From assembly GCF_007992835.1 (NCBI RefSeq), contig NZ_BKBA01000008.1, forward strand, positions 372,001-436,000: a DNA stretch of 64,000 nt, in the 5' to 3' direction. Below the pieces are notes generated by a model. The model ran no database searches and was not told where the DNA came from. It worked only from the letters and a program-made list of their open reading frames with translations. Of this stretch, positions 8,659 to 17,502 are shown piece by piece; position 1 is the stretch's first letter; every line of letters starts with the position of its first letter. A program made the translations under genes and the position numbers. The stretch comes from Knoellia locipacati (GTDB lineage Bacteria > Actinomycetota > Actinomycetes > Actinomycetales > Dermatophilaceae).

Positions 8659-8705
8659 CCTGACCGTCCGGGCCGGACGCGGCTCACCGGCAGCAGGGGG
8701 CACCC

Positions 8706-8894
8706 ATGGTCTGGATCGTCGTCGGCATCGTCGTCGCCATCGGGCTCCTCGGGTGGTACTTGAGTCGGCGTGACTCCTCCAGTCGCGGTCAGGTCGCGTC
8801 GCACTCGTCGGTGGACGCCCAGGCTCCGTTCCGCCAAGAGGGCAACGGCGGCGGTCTCGGCGGCGGATCCTTCACCGGTGGCGGCAACACCTGA
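8706..8894 (+). CDS. Small one-helix membrane microprotein 1, Gly-rich tail
   Basis: This 62-residue product opens with one hydrophobic helix (MVWIVVGIVVAIGLLGWYL), then SRRDSSSRG at the membrane border. It ends in a Gly-rich tail (GGGLGGGSFTGGG). An AGGGGG ribosome-binding site precedes ATG 8706. It is the first of four similar genes in tandem on this strand, which makes chance unlikely. No function is known; related short proteins are scattered in Actinobacteria as hypothetical proteins. Confidence 0.6.
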   Translation: MVWIVVGIVVAIGLLGWYLSRRDSSSRGQVASHSSVDAQAPFRQEGNGGGLGGGSFTGGGNT

Positions 8895-8977
8895 ACCCCG
8901 GTTTCACTCCTGTCCAACGGGCGCCCCGACCGCTAAGTTGGGCCCACGCTGAGGTTCCATCAGCAGGGGAGGCAGTC

Positions 8978-9154
8978 ATGTGGCAGCTCATCGTCGGTTT
9001 CGTCGTCGTCATCGCCGTGCTCGTGTTCGTGCTCAACCGCCGTGGCAGCGGCGGGCTCAGTTCCTCCACCCGTGACACCGTCGAAGGTGCCCTGGCCGAG
9101 TCCCGTTGGGAGGGGCGCGGTGGCGGCTACGGTGGCGGCACCGGAGGAATCTGA
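8978..9154 (+). CDS. Small one-helix membrane microprotein 2, Gly-rich tail
   Basis: The 58-residue product has an N-terminal helix MWQLIVGFVVVIAVLVFVL, then NRRGSGGLSSSTRDTV and a Gly-rich end (GRGGGYGGGTGGI). GGGGAGG lies 8 bases before ATG 8978. The layout of helix, basic NRRG, Ser stretch and Gly tail is the same as in its neighbours. It is annotated from this pattern and its ribosome-binding site. The function is unknown. Confidence 0.6.
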   Translation: MWQLIVGFVVVIAVLVFVLNRRGSGGLSSSTRDTVEGALAESRWEGRGGGYGGGTGGI

Positions 9155-9172
9155 GCGGCGGGGGGGCCCAGC

Positions 9173-9334
9173 ATGAAGTACGTCCTTCTCATCATCATCG
9201 TCATCGCGATCCTGGCGTGGTACCTGAGCCGCCGGGGCTCGTCAGGACCGACGCAGGGCTCACCCGATGCGGCCCCGGGCCACCTGCACCAGCAGCTGCC
9301 GCGTGACGGCGGCATCGGTGGCGGGGGCGTCTAG
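9173..9334 (+). CDS. Small one-helix membrane microprotein 3, Gly-rich tail
   Basis: The 53-residue product begins MKYVLLIIIVIAILAWYL and continues SRRGSSGPTQGSP, ending DGGIGGGGV. It starts 18 bases after the preceding microprotein gene, so the two are probably co-transcribed. WYLSRR(D/G)SS is shared almost exactly with microprotein 1, direct evidence that these are paralogues. The ribosome-binding site is weak, which fits coupling to the upstream gene. Confidence 0.58.
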   Translation: MKYVLLIIIVIAILAWYLSRRGSSGPTQGSPDAAPGHLHQQLPRDGGIGGGGV

Positions 9335-9360
9335 GGCGGGTTCGTCCGAGGCATGTTCGC

Positions 9361-9378
9361 AGGCCCCCGAGGGGGCCT
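9361..9378 (+). terminator. Short GC hairpin between microprotein genes
   Basis: AGGCCCCC-GA-GGGGGCCT is a perfect 8-bp hairpin 27 bases after the stop of microprotein 3. There is no following T-tract, so termination is only likely, not shown. Confidence 0.45.
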
Positions 9379-9426
9379 ACCGTTGATCACCGGACCCGTA
9401 CGCGGCCCGGAGGATCGGAGCACCCC

Positions 9427-9585
9427 ATGTGGATCTTCGTTGCCATGATCGTCGTCATCGTCCTGCTCGTGTTGTACCTCAACCACCGAGGCGCGACCGG
9501 AGCGGGCGACAACTTCGCGTCGTCCGAGGCAGACGCCCTCCCGCACCTCGGCGCGGAGTTCGGGCAGGTCAAGAAGAAGCGCTGA
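9427..9585 (+). CDS. Small one-helix membrane microprotein 4
   Basis: The 52-residue product has the helix MWIFVAMIVVIVLLVLYL followed by NHRGATGAGDN. It ends in a Lys/Arg-rich tail (GQVKKKR) instead of the Gly-rich tail of its three relatives. It therefore keeps the family's N-terminal design with a different C-terminus. GGAG lies ahead of ATG 9427. It is separated from the first three by a hairpin at 9361 and may have its own promoter. Confidence 0.57.
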   Translation: MWIFVAMIVVIVLLVLYLNHRGATGAGDNFASSEADALPHLGAEFGQVKKKR

Positions 9586-9608
9586 GGCCACCGGCGGCCA
9601 CGGCCGCG

Positions 9609-9980
9609 TCACCCCTGGCGCACGATCTGCTGGAGCGTCCAGCGGTTCCCGTCCGGGTCCGCGAACGTGACGAACCGACCCCACGCCTGCTCGTCGACCT
9701 CGCTCGCCTCGACACCGGCCTCCACGAGGGCAGCCCGCGTCGCATCGGCATCGTCGATGACGACCTGCACGTTGCGCATCGACCCGGGCTCGTCCTCGCT
9801 GATGCCCTCGCCGAACGCGATCGAGCAGGCCGACCCCGGCGGCGTCACCTGCACGAACCTCAGCCCAGGCTGCACGGTGTAGTCGTGGTCGACGTTCCAC
9901 CCCAGCTTCCCCTCGTCGAACTCCTTGGCCCGGTCGGGGTCACTCACGGGCACGAAGATGAGCTCGATGCGGTAGTCCAT
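9609..9980 (-). CDS. VOC-superfamily (glyoxalase/bleomycin resistance-like) protein
   Basis: The 123-residue product is the size of a single vicinal-oxygen-chelate unit with paired beta-alpha-beta-beta-beta motifs. Visible motifs are IELIFVPVSDPDRAKEFDEG near the N-terminus, RNVQVVIDDADATRAALVEAG in the middle and FADPDGNRWTLQQ at the end, the usual VOC close. Members are metal-dependent lyases, dioxygenases or antibiotic-binding proteins; the substrate cannot be told from sequence. It is transcribed alone against its neighbours. Confidence 0.87.
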   Translation of the reverse strand: MDYRIELIFVPVSDPDRAKEFDEGKLGWNVDHDYTVQPGLRFVQVTPPGSACSIAFGEGISEDEPGSMRNVQVVIDDADATRAALVEAGVEASEVDEQAWGRFVTFADPDGNRWTLQQIVRQG

Positions 9981-10149
9981 GGCTGCTCCAGTCGCCTCGT
10001 CGTCGCCCGGACGCCGTCGTCCAGGACGCTGGAGACGACGCTAGACCCGCACGCCGACAGCCCGCTCGGCGTCGCCGTGCCCCGCTTGAGGGCTCCCCGG
10101 CTGGCGACGCGCACGGTGACCCGACCAGCCGGGCGCCTGCCTCACTGGA

Positions 10150-11787
10150 TCAGGCTGCTTTGGAGTCAGGGCAGGACAGGACGGCCTCGGCCAGTGCCTC
10201 CGCCTCGAGGTCGTCGGCGAGACGCAGCAGCACCGGCTCGGGCAACACCGACGCCCACCCATCGAGTGGCCCGGTGTCGAGCCGGACGCGTCGGCCATCA
10301 CCTCGACCCGGCGCTCCCCGAGCGTGCCGCAGCTCGCGAAGACGACCCTTCAGCTCCCTGTCGTAGCTCCCGATGTCGAGGTCCCACGTCACCGACCGAC
10401 CGTGCTCGTCGGGTGGATGGACCGCAGCGATGAGGCGTCTGTCATGGACGAGGGTGTGGTGGCGCTGGCACAGGAGCGCGGCGTTGACGAGGTCCGACGG
10501 CCCGCCGTCGACCCAGTGGACCAGGTGGTGCGCCTGCGTCCAGGCCGCCGGTGCCGTGCAGCCGGGGTAGGTGCATCCGCCGTCGCGGTGCCAGAGCGCG
10601 CGTCGCTGGGCTCGGGTGTAGAGCCGGGTGGCGCGACCGAGGTCGACGACCTCACCGTCGGCGCCCAGCACCACCGGGATAAGGTCGGCGTCGCAGGCGA
10701 GCTGACGCACCACCGACGGTGCCAGCAAGGTCCCGGCTGCGCGCGAACCCATGACGCATCCGCCCCCGTCACCCGAGAGGCCCGAGCCTCCAGGGCCAGC
10801 GCTGGCCGAGCCTCCGCCGCCACCAGACCCCGAGCGGCCGATCCCGGCCACCCCCGCCAGCCCAGCCAGCAGCTCGGCCAGCCCCATGCTCACGTGCAGG
10901 GCGGTCGACGCCGCTCCCGGCGCCGCGGCCGCACCCTCAACCGACGCCACCCGCCCCAGCACGGACGCCAACGCCTCGACCCGCCGCTGACCGGCACCGG
11001 GCATGTCAGCCGCGCCGGTCTCGGGGTCGGGACACGGCTTCGACAGCGGTCCGATGGCGGCCTCGAGCCGAGCGGCCTGGTCGGGCGTCATCGCCATGCG
11101 GTACTCGGTGAGGTCGCCCTCGGCGACGACCGGACTCGACAGGAACGCCCCGCCGCGAAGTCGGCGCTGCTGGTCGTCGAACTCGCCCTCGAGCCCGTAT
11201 GCCGCCACGAGCCATGGCCGGATCCGGCGTGCCTCGGCCTGCCCCCGCCGCACGCCGTGGTCGAGGATCGCGCGCGTCACGGTCGGCACGGCCTCGGGCA
11301 CGAGCAGGTCACGCATCCGGGCGACCTCGCGCAACGCCGTGAGCGCGAGTCCCACGCCCACCTCGCCCGTGAGCACGCGCCCCCACACGATGCCCTCGGG
11401 CCGCCCATCGTCGGCATAGGCCCCCGCCTCGGGCCCGCCACGCGACCACAGGCCACCCGGGGTCGAGGACGCCACGTCCTGCGCGAGCTGCGCCACCTGA
11501 CCCGCGCCACCCTGTCGCAACGAGGGCGCGTGCTCCCGCACCCACGCGTGCACCGAACCGGCGCCGCGCCGAGCCGACGCGAACTCGCCCCGATGAGCCG
11601 CCTCCGCCGTGACCTGCACCTGGGCCGCCCGGGCCCGCGCGGCGACCTCGTCGGCGGCCGCCATGAGCTCCGCGAGATCCTGCCCGGACAGCGTCGCCAG
11701 CGCATCGCCGACCCCGGCGAGACCGTCGCGAGCAGCACCCAGGACGGCACGCAGATCCGCTGCCCCCACCGCCTGCTGCTCGCCCAT
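10150..11787 (-). CDS. HNH endonuclease / DUF222 (13E12 repeat family) protein
   Basis: The 545-residue product has an N-terminal DUF222 region (about 1-330) and a C-terminal HNH domain: RDGGCTYPGC, then AHHLVHWVDGGPS and LCQRHHTLVHD, with the metal and catalytic His residues intact. Between the two lies a Gly/Ser-rich linker (about 320-350). Such proteins are multicopy in actinobacterial genomes (13E12 repeat family) and are often thought of as selfish or nuclease-related. No mobile element ends are visible here. ATG 11787 follows GGGAGGG, so I prefer it over GTG 11802. Confidence 0.88.
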   Translation of the reverse strand: MGEQQAVGAADLRAVLGAARDGLAGVGDALATLSGQDLAELMAAADEVAARARAAQVQVTAEAAHRGEFASARRGAGSVHAWVREHAPSLRQGGAGQVAQLAQDVASSTPGGLWSRGGPEAGAYADDGRPEGIVWGRVLTGEVGVGLALTALREVARMRDLLVPEAVPTVTRAILDHGVRRGQAEARRIRPWLVAAYGLEGEFDDQQRRLRGGAFLSSPVVAEGDLTEYRMAMTPDQAARLEAAIGPLSKPCPDPETGAADMPGAGQRRVEALASVLGRVASVEGAAAAPGAASTALHVSMGLAELLAGLAGVAGIGRSGSGGGGGSASAGPGGSGLSGDGGGCVMGSRAAGTLLAPSVVRQLACDADLIPVVLGADGEVVDLGRATRLYTRAQRRALWHRDGGCTYPGCTAPAAWTQAHHLVHWVDGGPSDLVNAALLCQRHHTLVHDRRLIAAVHPPDEHGRSVTWDLDIGSYDRELKGRLRELRHARGAPGRGDGRRVRLDTGPLDGWASVLPEPVLLRLADDLEAEALAEAVLSCPDSKAA

Positions 11788-11881
11788 CGAGCCCTCCCTC
11801 ACCGACTACGACGAACCTATCGGCGAGCACTGACAGCGGTCGGGGGCGGACGGCATACACCGTTCGTGACTTCCGGGTACT

Positions 11882-11899
11882 TAGTAGGACGTCCTACTA
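11882..11899. promoter_or_regulatory. Perfect 18-bp palindromic operator upstream of icmF
   Basis: TAGTAGGAC-GTCCTACTA is a gapless perfect palindrome ending 7 bases before the icmF start codon. It takes the place where a ribosome-binding site or start-proximal promoter would be. It has the form of a TetR-type repressor site. No such regulator is encoded nearby. Confidence 0.65.
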
Positions 11900-11906
11900 T
11901 TTCTCC

Positions 11907-14900
11907 ATGACTGCGACGTCCCCTGAGGCTCCCGAGCTCCACGTGCCCACGAACCCGGTGCGCATCGTCACCGCCTCGAGCCTGTTCGACGGGCACGACG
12001 CGTCGATCAACATCATGCGGCGGATCATGCAGAGCCAGGGTGCGGAGGTCATCCACCTCGGGCACAACCGCTCCGTCCAGGAGGTCGTCGACGCGGCGAT
12101 CGAGGAGGACGTCCAAGGCGTCGCCGTCTCCTCTTACCAGGGCGGCCACGTCGAGTACTTCGAGTACCTCGTCCAGCTCCTCGCCGAGGCCGGCGCCGGC
12201 CACGTCAAGGTCGTCGGCGGTGGCGGTGGCGTCATCGTCGCCGACGAGATCAACCGGCTGCGTGAGGCGGGCGTGACGATCTTCAGCCCTGAGGACGGCC
12301 AGCGGCTCGGTCTCGTCGGGATGATCAACACCGTCATCGAGGACTGCGACACCGACCTGTATGCCGTCCGCTCGGCCGACATGTCGGCCGTCCTGTCGGG
12401 CGACCGGGCCGCCGTCGCGCGCGCCATCACCGGCGCCGAGACGCGCAAGCTCAGCGACGAGGACCGCGCCGAGCTCACGCGCGCAGCAGAGGGACGCCAC
12501 GTCCCCGTCGTCGGCATCACCGGCACCGGTGGCTCGGGCAAGTCGAGCCTCACCGACGAGCTCGTTCGCCGCCTGCGCGTCGACCAGCAGGACAAGCTCC
12601 GCGTGGCCGTCGTCGCCGTCGACCCGACCCGTCGCCGCGGTGGCGGCGCGCTGCTCGGCGACCGCATCCGGATGAACTCGCTCGACGGCGACCGCATCTT
12701 CTTCCGCTCGCTCGCGACCCGCGGCGGCCGCGAGGTGCCCGAAGCGCTCGAGGACGTCATCACGATCCTCAAGGCCGCGGCATACGACCTCATCGTCATC
12801 GAGACGCCCGGCATCGGCCAGGGCGACGCCGCGATCGTGCCGTTCGCCGACGTGTCGATGTATGTCATGACGCCCGAGTTCGGGGCGCAGAGCCAGCTCG
12901 AGAAGATCGACATGCTCGACTTCGCCGACCTCGTCGCCATCAACAAGTTCGAGCGGCGCGGCGCCATGGACGCGCTGCGCGACGTGGGCCGCCAGCTCGT
13001 CCGCAACCGCAACGCCTTCGGCAAGAAGCCCGAGGACATGCCGGTCTTCGGCACCTCCGCCGCGACGTTCAACGACGACGGCGTCACCGCGCTCTACCAG
13101 GAGCTGCGAGGCCTGCTCTCCGAGAAGGGCCTCGAGTTCTCCGAGGGCGTCCTGCCGCCCGTCGACGTCCGGCACTCGTCGGTGCTGCGCCAGATCGTCC
13201 CGGCCGCGCGGGTGCGCTACCTCTCCGAGATCACCGACACCATCCGTGGGTATCACTCGCAGACCGAGGCGTATGCCGCCCACGCGCGTCGCGTGCAGCG
13301 GCTCGAGTTCGTGGACGACGAGCTCGCTGCTGCCGGTCATGAGGACCACGCCGTCGACCAGCTGCTGGCCGAGGTGCGCAAGGCGCTGCCGACCGAGGTC
13401 GGCGAGGCGATCGAGAAGTGGCCCGCGACCGTCGAGGCATATGCCGGTGACGAGCAGGTCGTGCGGATCCGCGACAAGGAGCTGCACACCTCGCTGGTCA
13501 AGGAGTCGCTGAGCGGCAACAAGATCCGCCGTGTCTCGGTGCCGTCGTTCGCCGACCACGGTGACCTCGTGTCGTTCCTGCGCCGCGAGAACCTGCCCGG
13601 CTTCTTCCCGTTCACCGCGGGCGTGTTCCCGTTCAAGCGCGACAACGAGGACCCGGCGCGCATGTTCGCCGGTGAAGGTGACCCGTTCCGCACGAACCGC
13701 CGCTTCAAGCTGCTGTCCGAGGGGCAGCCGGCGACCCGCCTGTCGACGGCGTTCGACTCGGTGACGCTCTATGGCCGCGACCCCGACCCGCGCCCCGACA
13801 TCTACGGCAAGGTCGGCACCTCCGGCGTCTCGATCGCGACGCTCGACGACATGAAGGCGCTCTACGACGGGTTCGACCTCACGTCACCGTCGACGAGTGT
13901 CTCGATGACGATCAACGGCCCGGCGCCGACGATCCTCGCGTTCTTCCTCAACACGGTCATCGACGGTGAGATGGCGAAGTTCTCCGAGCGGGAGGGGCGC
14001 GAGCCCAACGAGGAGGAGGCGGCCGGCATACGGGCGCTTGCTCTTGCGTCGGTGCGCGGCACGGTCCAGGCGGACATCCTCAAGGAGGACCAGGGGCAGA
14101 ACACGTGTCTGTTCTCGACCGAGTTCTCGCTGCGGATGATGGCCGACATCCAGGAGTGGTTCATCGAGCAGCAGGTGCGCAACTTCTACTCGGTGTCGAT
14201 CTCGGGCTATCACATCGCCGAGGCCGGGGCGAACCCCATCAGCCAGCTCGCGTTCACGCTGGCGAACGGGTTCACGTATGTCGAGGCGTATCTCGCGCGC
14301 GGCATGGACATCAACGACTTCGCGCCGAACCTATCGTTCTTTTTCAGCAACGGGATGGACCCGGAGTACTCGGTCATCGGGCGGGTGGCTCGCCGGATCT
14401 GGGCGGTCGCAATGCGCGAGAAGTACGGCGCGAACGAGCGGTCGCAGAAGCTGAAGTACCACGTGCAGACGTCGGGTCGGTCGCTGCACGCGCAGGAGAT
14501 GGACTTCAACGACATCCGCACGACGCTGCAGGCGCTCATCGCGATCTATGACAACGCGAACTCGTTGCACACCAACGCTTTTGACGAGGCGGTGACGACC
14601 CCGGGGCCGGACTCGGTGCGTCGGGCGCTGGCGATCCAGATGATCATCAACCGCGAGTGGGGCCTCGCGATGAACGAGAACCCGCTGCAGGGGTCGTACG
14701 TCATCGACGAGCTGACCGACATGGTCGAGGCGGCGGTGCTGGCGGAGTTCGACCGGATCTCGGAGCGCGGGGGAGTGCTCGGGGCGATGGAGACGGGCTA
14801 CCAGCGCGGGAAGATCCAGGACGAGTCGATGCTCTATGAGCACCGTAAGCACGACGGATCGCTGCCGATCATCGGTGTCAACACGTTCCGCAAGCCCGAC

Positions 14901-15158
14901 GCCGAGGGTGGGACGCCGCAACACGTCGAACTCGCACGGGCGTCGGAGTCGGAGAAGGAGTCCCAGCTGGCCCGGGTCCGGGCGTACCGCGAGGCGCACT
15001 CGGTCGAGGCCGAGGAGGCGCTGGGCCGGCTGCACGAGGCGGCGATGTCGGGCGACAACGTGTTCGCGGTGCTCATGGATGCGGCACGGGTGTGCACGCT
15101 CCAGCAGGTGACGGACGCCTTCTTCGAGGTGGGTGGCCAGTACCGCCGCAATGTTTGA
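11907..15158 (+). CDS. icmF: Fused isobutyryl-CoA mutase (IcmF), cobalamin-dependent
   Basis: The 1083-residue protein has the IcmF order. The B12-binding domain comes first (about 15-150, DxH at D28/H30 in FDGHDASINI). A MeaB-like GTPase follows (about 190-430, P-loop GTGGSGKSS at 206-214). The large acyl-CoA mutase barrel fills the C-terminal half (VGTSGVSIATLDDM, TSGRSLHAQEMDFNDIRTT). It interconverts isobutyryl-CoA and n-butyryl-CoA (or isovaleryl/pivalyl-CoA) with adenosylcobalamin; the GTPase part guards cofactor loading. The length matches the family. The palindrome just upstream predicts repression. The gene is monocistronic, and the AT-richer island begins after it. Confidence 0.95.
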   Translation: MTATSPEAPELHVPTNPVRIVTASSLFDGHDASINIMRRIMQSQGAEVIHLGHNRSVQEVVDAAIEEDVQGVAVSSYQGGHVEYFEYLVQLLAEAGAGHVKVVGGGGGVIVADEINRLREAGVTIFSPEDGQRLGLVGMINTVIEDCDTDLYAVRSADMSAVLSGDRAAVARAITGAETRKLSDEDRAELTRAAEGRHVPVVGITGTGGSGKSSLTDELVRRLRVDQQDKLRVAVVAVDPTRRRGGGALLGDRIRMNSLDGDRIFFRSLATRGGREVPEALEDVITILKAAAYDLIVIETPGIGQGDAAIVPFADVSMYVMTPEFGAQSQLEKIDMLDFADLVAINKFERRGAMDALRDVGRQLVRNRNAFGKKPEDMPVFGTSAATFNDDGVTALYQELRGLLSEKGLEFSEGVLPPVDVRHSSVLRQIVPAARVRYLSEITDTIRGYHSQTEAYAAHARRVQRLEFVDDELAAAGHEDHAVDQLLAEVRKALPTEVGEAIEKWPATVEAYAGDEQVVRIRDKELHTSLVKESLSGNKIRRVSVPSFADHGDLVSFLRRENLPGFFPFTAGVFPFKRDNEDPARMFAGEGDPFRTNRRFKLLSEGQPATRLSTAFDSVTLYGRDPDPRPDIYGKVGTSGVSIATLDDMKALYDGFDLTSPSTSVSMTINGPAPTILAFFLNTVIDGEMAKFSEREGREPNEEEAAGIRALALASVRGTVQADILKEDQGQNTCLFSTEFSLRMMADIQEWFIEQQVRNFYSVSISGYHIAEAGANPISQLAFTLANGFTYVEAYLARGMDINDFAPNLSFFFSNGMDPEYSVIGRVARRIWAVAMREKYGANERSQKLKYHVQTSGRSLHAQEMDFNDIRTTLQALIAIYDNANSLHTNAFDEAVTTPGPDSVRRALAIQMIINREWGLAMNENPLQGSYVIDELTDMVEAAVLAEFDRISERGGVLGAMETGYQRGKIQDESMLYEHRKHDGSLPIIGVNTFRKPDAEGGTPQHVELARASESEKESQLARVRAYREAHSVEAEEALGRLHEAAMSGDNVFAVLMDAARVCTLQQVTDAFFEVGGQYRRNV

Positions 15159-15508
15159 TGGTGCTCCCAGCCATGCTGCCGCGCGAACTACATCAGCATG
15201 CGCGTCCGTTGGGCGCAAGGCCGCGTGATGTCAGGACCGACTGGCTTTTGATCGGCGCACTTTCCCACCCAGACCTGACCACTTGGCCGAGTCGCACCGG
15301 CGGCTGAGGTGGGTGAGCCCACCACACTGGAGAAGCGAGGAAAGCTGCGGCCCGGGAGGGGAAAACTCGGCCCGCGTGTATGCAATCGAGGCCGGATGTC
15401 GCTCGGTAGGGTGAGCGACGGATCTGTGCGCCGTGCGGCATAAGTCGCTAGCATCCGCACCAGCCGAGTGTGAGGTATACCTGAGTGAAGGGCGTCGAGG
15501 GGGCCGTG
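15159..15508. other. Intergenic region upstream of the island operon
   Basis: These 350 bases contain no convincing gene; the short minus-strand frames lack ribosome-binding sites and protein-like composition. A small hairpin GGTGGG-TGAG-CCCACC lies at 15308-15323. TAGCAT at 15449 could be a -10 element for the following operon. The composition shifts from GC-rich to mixed across this stretch, so the left border of the island probably lies here. I see no direct repeats shared with the right border near 20342-20513. Confidence 0.5.
15473..15482. promoter_or_regulatory. 10-bp palindrome upstream of the methylase operon
   Basis: AGGTATACCT is a perfect palindrome 26 bases before the preferred start of the Dam-type methylase gene, downstream of a possible -10 TAGCAT. 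It could be an operator or a short regulatory site for the island operon. Its short length makes chance possible. Confidence 0.3.
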
Positions 15509-16315
15509 ATGGATTCGCCAATCCGATGGGCAGGGAGCAAACGCGCCCTTCTGCCAAGGCTGCGCGCAGCCATGCCGACCGACTACTCCCGATATATTGA
15601 ACCGTTCGCTGGGTCGGCGTGTCTATTTTTTGAAGCGTCCCCGCGGTCTGCGATCCTTGGCGACTTCAATGGTGAGTTGATTCGCGCCTTTCAACATCTT
15701 CAAATCGACGTGGAAGCAGTCATCCGTGAAATCCGGCGTTGGGATGAGGATGGTGGTGACTACTATGATGTGCGAGCCTTGCAACCCAACATTGGATCAT
15801 CTGCTGAGGCCGCACGATTTCTCTACCTCAATCGCTTCGGGTTTAACGGAGTCTACCGGACAAACCGATTGGGCCATTATAATGTTCCCCGGGGAGCGCG
15901 TACTGGCAAGCTTCCGTCGGGCGATGACTGGCGCCGCGTTTCACGGGGCCTTTCGACTGCAAAGCTGCGACATCAGGATTTTAAGCGAACCATCGCGCTT
16001 TCTCGCGCTGGCGATTTCTTGTATGTCGACCCCCCCTACGTCACCACCGCGCGGAGCACGTATGGCGAATACGGGTACGGGTCATTTGAAAGCAGCAAAA
16101 TGCAGCAACTGCGGGCCAGTCTTCAGCGTGCGGACTCGCGCGGAGTGAAGATCATGCTCTCTTTTGGCTCGATTGAAGGCTTCGAAGATCTTCTGGAGGC
16201 ATGGACAGTTGTCGAGATCGAGACGACACGAAAAATCGCGGCTAAACTCGAATCCCGTTCTCGGGTGGGTACAGAGATTCTAGCCGTCAACTACTCCGCC
16301 CGAAGTTTGATATGA
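15509..16315 (+). CDS. Dam-type (D12 class) adenine-N6 DNA methyltransferase
   Basis: From ATG 15509 the product has 268 residues, the usual Dam length, and begins MDSPIRWAGSKRALLP as family members do. GTG 15485 would add eight non-conserved residues. Motif order is: WAGSK (7-11), the AdoMet motif EPFAGSA (31-37), GDFNGELI, LNRFGFNGVYR (107-117) and catalytic VDPPY (173-177). It should transfer methyl groups from AdoMet to adenine in a specific site; the site is unknown. There is no cognate restriction nuclease of known type. It is the first gene of a coupled four-gene operon (ATGA overlap with the phosphoesterase). The DNA is clearly AT-richer than the surroundings, with rare codons such as TTT and ATA, a sign of transfer. 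Confidence 0.9.
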   Translation: MDSPIRWAGSKRALLPRLRAAMPTDYSRYIEPFAGSACLFFEASPRSAILGDFNGELIRAFQHLQIDVEAVIREIRRWDEDGGDYYDVRALQPNIGSSAEAARFLYLNRFGFNGVYRTNRLGHYNVPRGARTGKLPSGDDWRRVSRGLSTAKLRHQDFKRTIALSRAGDFLYVDPPYVTTARSTYGEYGYGSFESSKMQQLRASLQRADSRGVKIMLSFGSIEGFEDLLEAWTVVEIETTRKIAAKLESRSRVGTEILAVNYSARSLI

Positions 16316-17502
16316 CGAGCCATGTGAAGATCGCCGTCATCAGTGATATCCACGCGTACACGGCGGCGCAGCTTGAGCCGGGAGAGCTCCGTCCCTCGTT
16401 CGTGGAGGTGTCAAACCCTTCGGACTTACCTGGCCAGAACCCCTTCTCCGCGTTGAAGGCGCTTATAGATCAAGAGTCGCTAACCGCGGACTTCTTGGTC
16501 TGCGCCGGCGACATGGGAGATAAGGCTCACCCAGATGCTATCCGATATTCGTGGGAGCGAGTTCGGGCGCTGGCGAAGCAACTGGGTGACGCCACAATTG
16601 TGGTCACTTCGGGCAACCACGACCTTGACTCGCGGTATATGTACAACGACTACGACGCAAAGGCGACCTTGCAGGGTCTTGAGGAGTACCCTTTCGATAG
16701 CGGTGCGAAGAACAATGAGTATTGGGCCCGCAACGCTGTTGTGATTGAGACCGAAGCAGTTCGCTGGGCCGTGCTGAACAGCGCGGCATACCACGGTTAC
16801 GCGGAGGAGTGGAAGCACGGTCGCATCTCCAAAAGGACCCTCGCCTACCTTGAGGAGCTACTCAAGAGCACATCGCAAGACAAGCTGAACGTCCTCGTTT
16901 GCCATCATCACGTTTACAAAATTGGATCCGTGGATCTCGGGGACTACAGCGCAATGGAAGCGGGGTCGGCGCTATTGCAGCTCTTGGAATCCGCCAAGTA
17001 TGGCAACTGGTTGGTCATTCACGGACATCGGCACTGGCCCAGCGTCACGTACGCCCCAGGTAGCAACAGCTCGCCGGTGGTCTTCTCCGCAGGAAGCTTG
17101 TCGGCCGTTCTGTACGACGAGCTGGCCGACAAGGCAAGAAATCAGTTCTACATCCTTGAGCTCGATACCCCGCCACAGGCTGGGCGCATGAGGGGCCGAT
17201 TCAAGGCGTGGGACTGGGTCTCGGACGAGGGCTTCAGTCCGGCTCAAGCTCGCTCAGGTCTTCCTCACGACGGCGGATTTGGCTCAACAAAAGCCGGATC
17301 GACCCTCGCAGATGACATCCACGTAGCCTTCGGCTCGTTAGGTGATCAATTCGCCCCTTGGAGCAAGATGGTCGAACTCGTGCCTGACTTACTTCATTCC
17401 ACGCCAAATGACATGGCGGTGTGTATATCAAGACTAGACACGCACTACGGTCTTATTGTGCTTGAGCACAACGGGCGTCGACACCAAATAGGCAGGGCAT
17501 GA
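16312..17502 (+). CDS. Calcineurin-like metallophosphoesterase, island gene 2
   Basis: The 396-residue protein has a complete calcineurin-type metal site: D12-x-H14 (SDIHAY), GDMGD (66-70), GNHD (101-104), CHHH (197-200) and GHRH (238-241). It therefore should bind two metal ions and hydrolyse phosphodiester or phosphomonoester bonds. The SbcD/Mre11 nuclease group shares this core, but so do cyclic-nucleotide and phospholipid esterases. About 110 extra C-terminal residues have no recognised domain. Start and stop overlap those of its neighbours by 4 bases, so it is made together with the methylase and the ATPase. In this setting a nuclease or nucleotide esterase role is the most interesting inference. 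Confidence 0.88.
   Translation: MTSHVKIAVISDIHAYTAAQLEPGELRPSFVEVSNPSDLPGQNPFSALKALIDQESLTADFLVCAGDMGDKAHPDAIRYSWERVRALAKQLGDATIVVTSGNHDLDSRYMYNDYDAKATLQGLEEYPFDSGAKNNEYWARNAVVIETEAVRWAVLNSAAYHGYAEEWKHGRISKRTLAYLEELLKSTSQDKLNVLVCHHHVYKIGSVDLGDYSAMEAGSALLQLLESAKYGNWLVIHGHRHWPSVTYAPGSNSSPVVFSAGSLSAVLYDELADKARNQFYILELDTPPQAGRMRGRFKAWDWVSDEGFSPAQARSGLPHDGGFGSTKAGSTLADDIHVAFGSLGDQFAPWSKMVELVPDLLHSTPNDMAVCISRLDTHYGLIVLEHNGRRHQIGRA

Noticed and set aside
15159-15508. Short minus-strand frames upstream of the methylase
   Set aside because: No ribosome-binding sites and no protein-like pattern; composition is noncoding.
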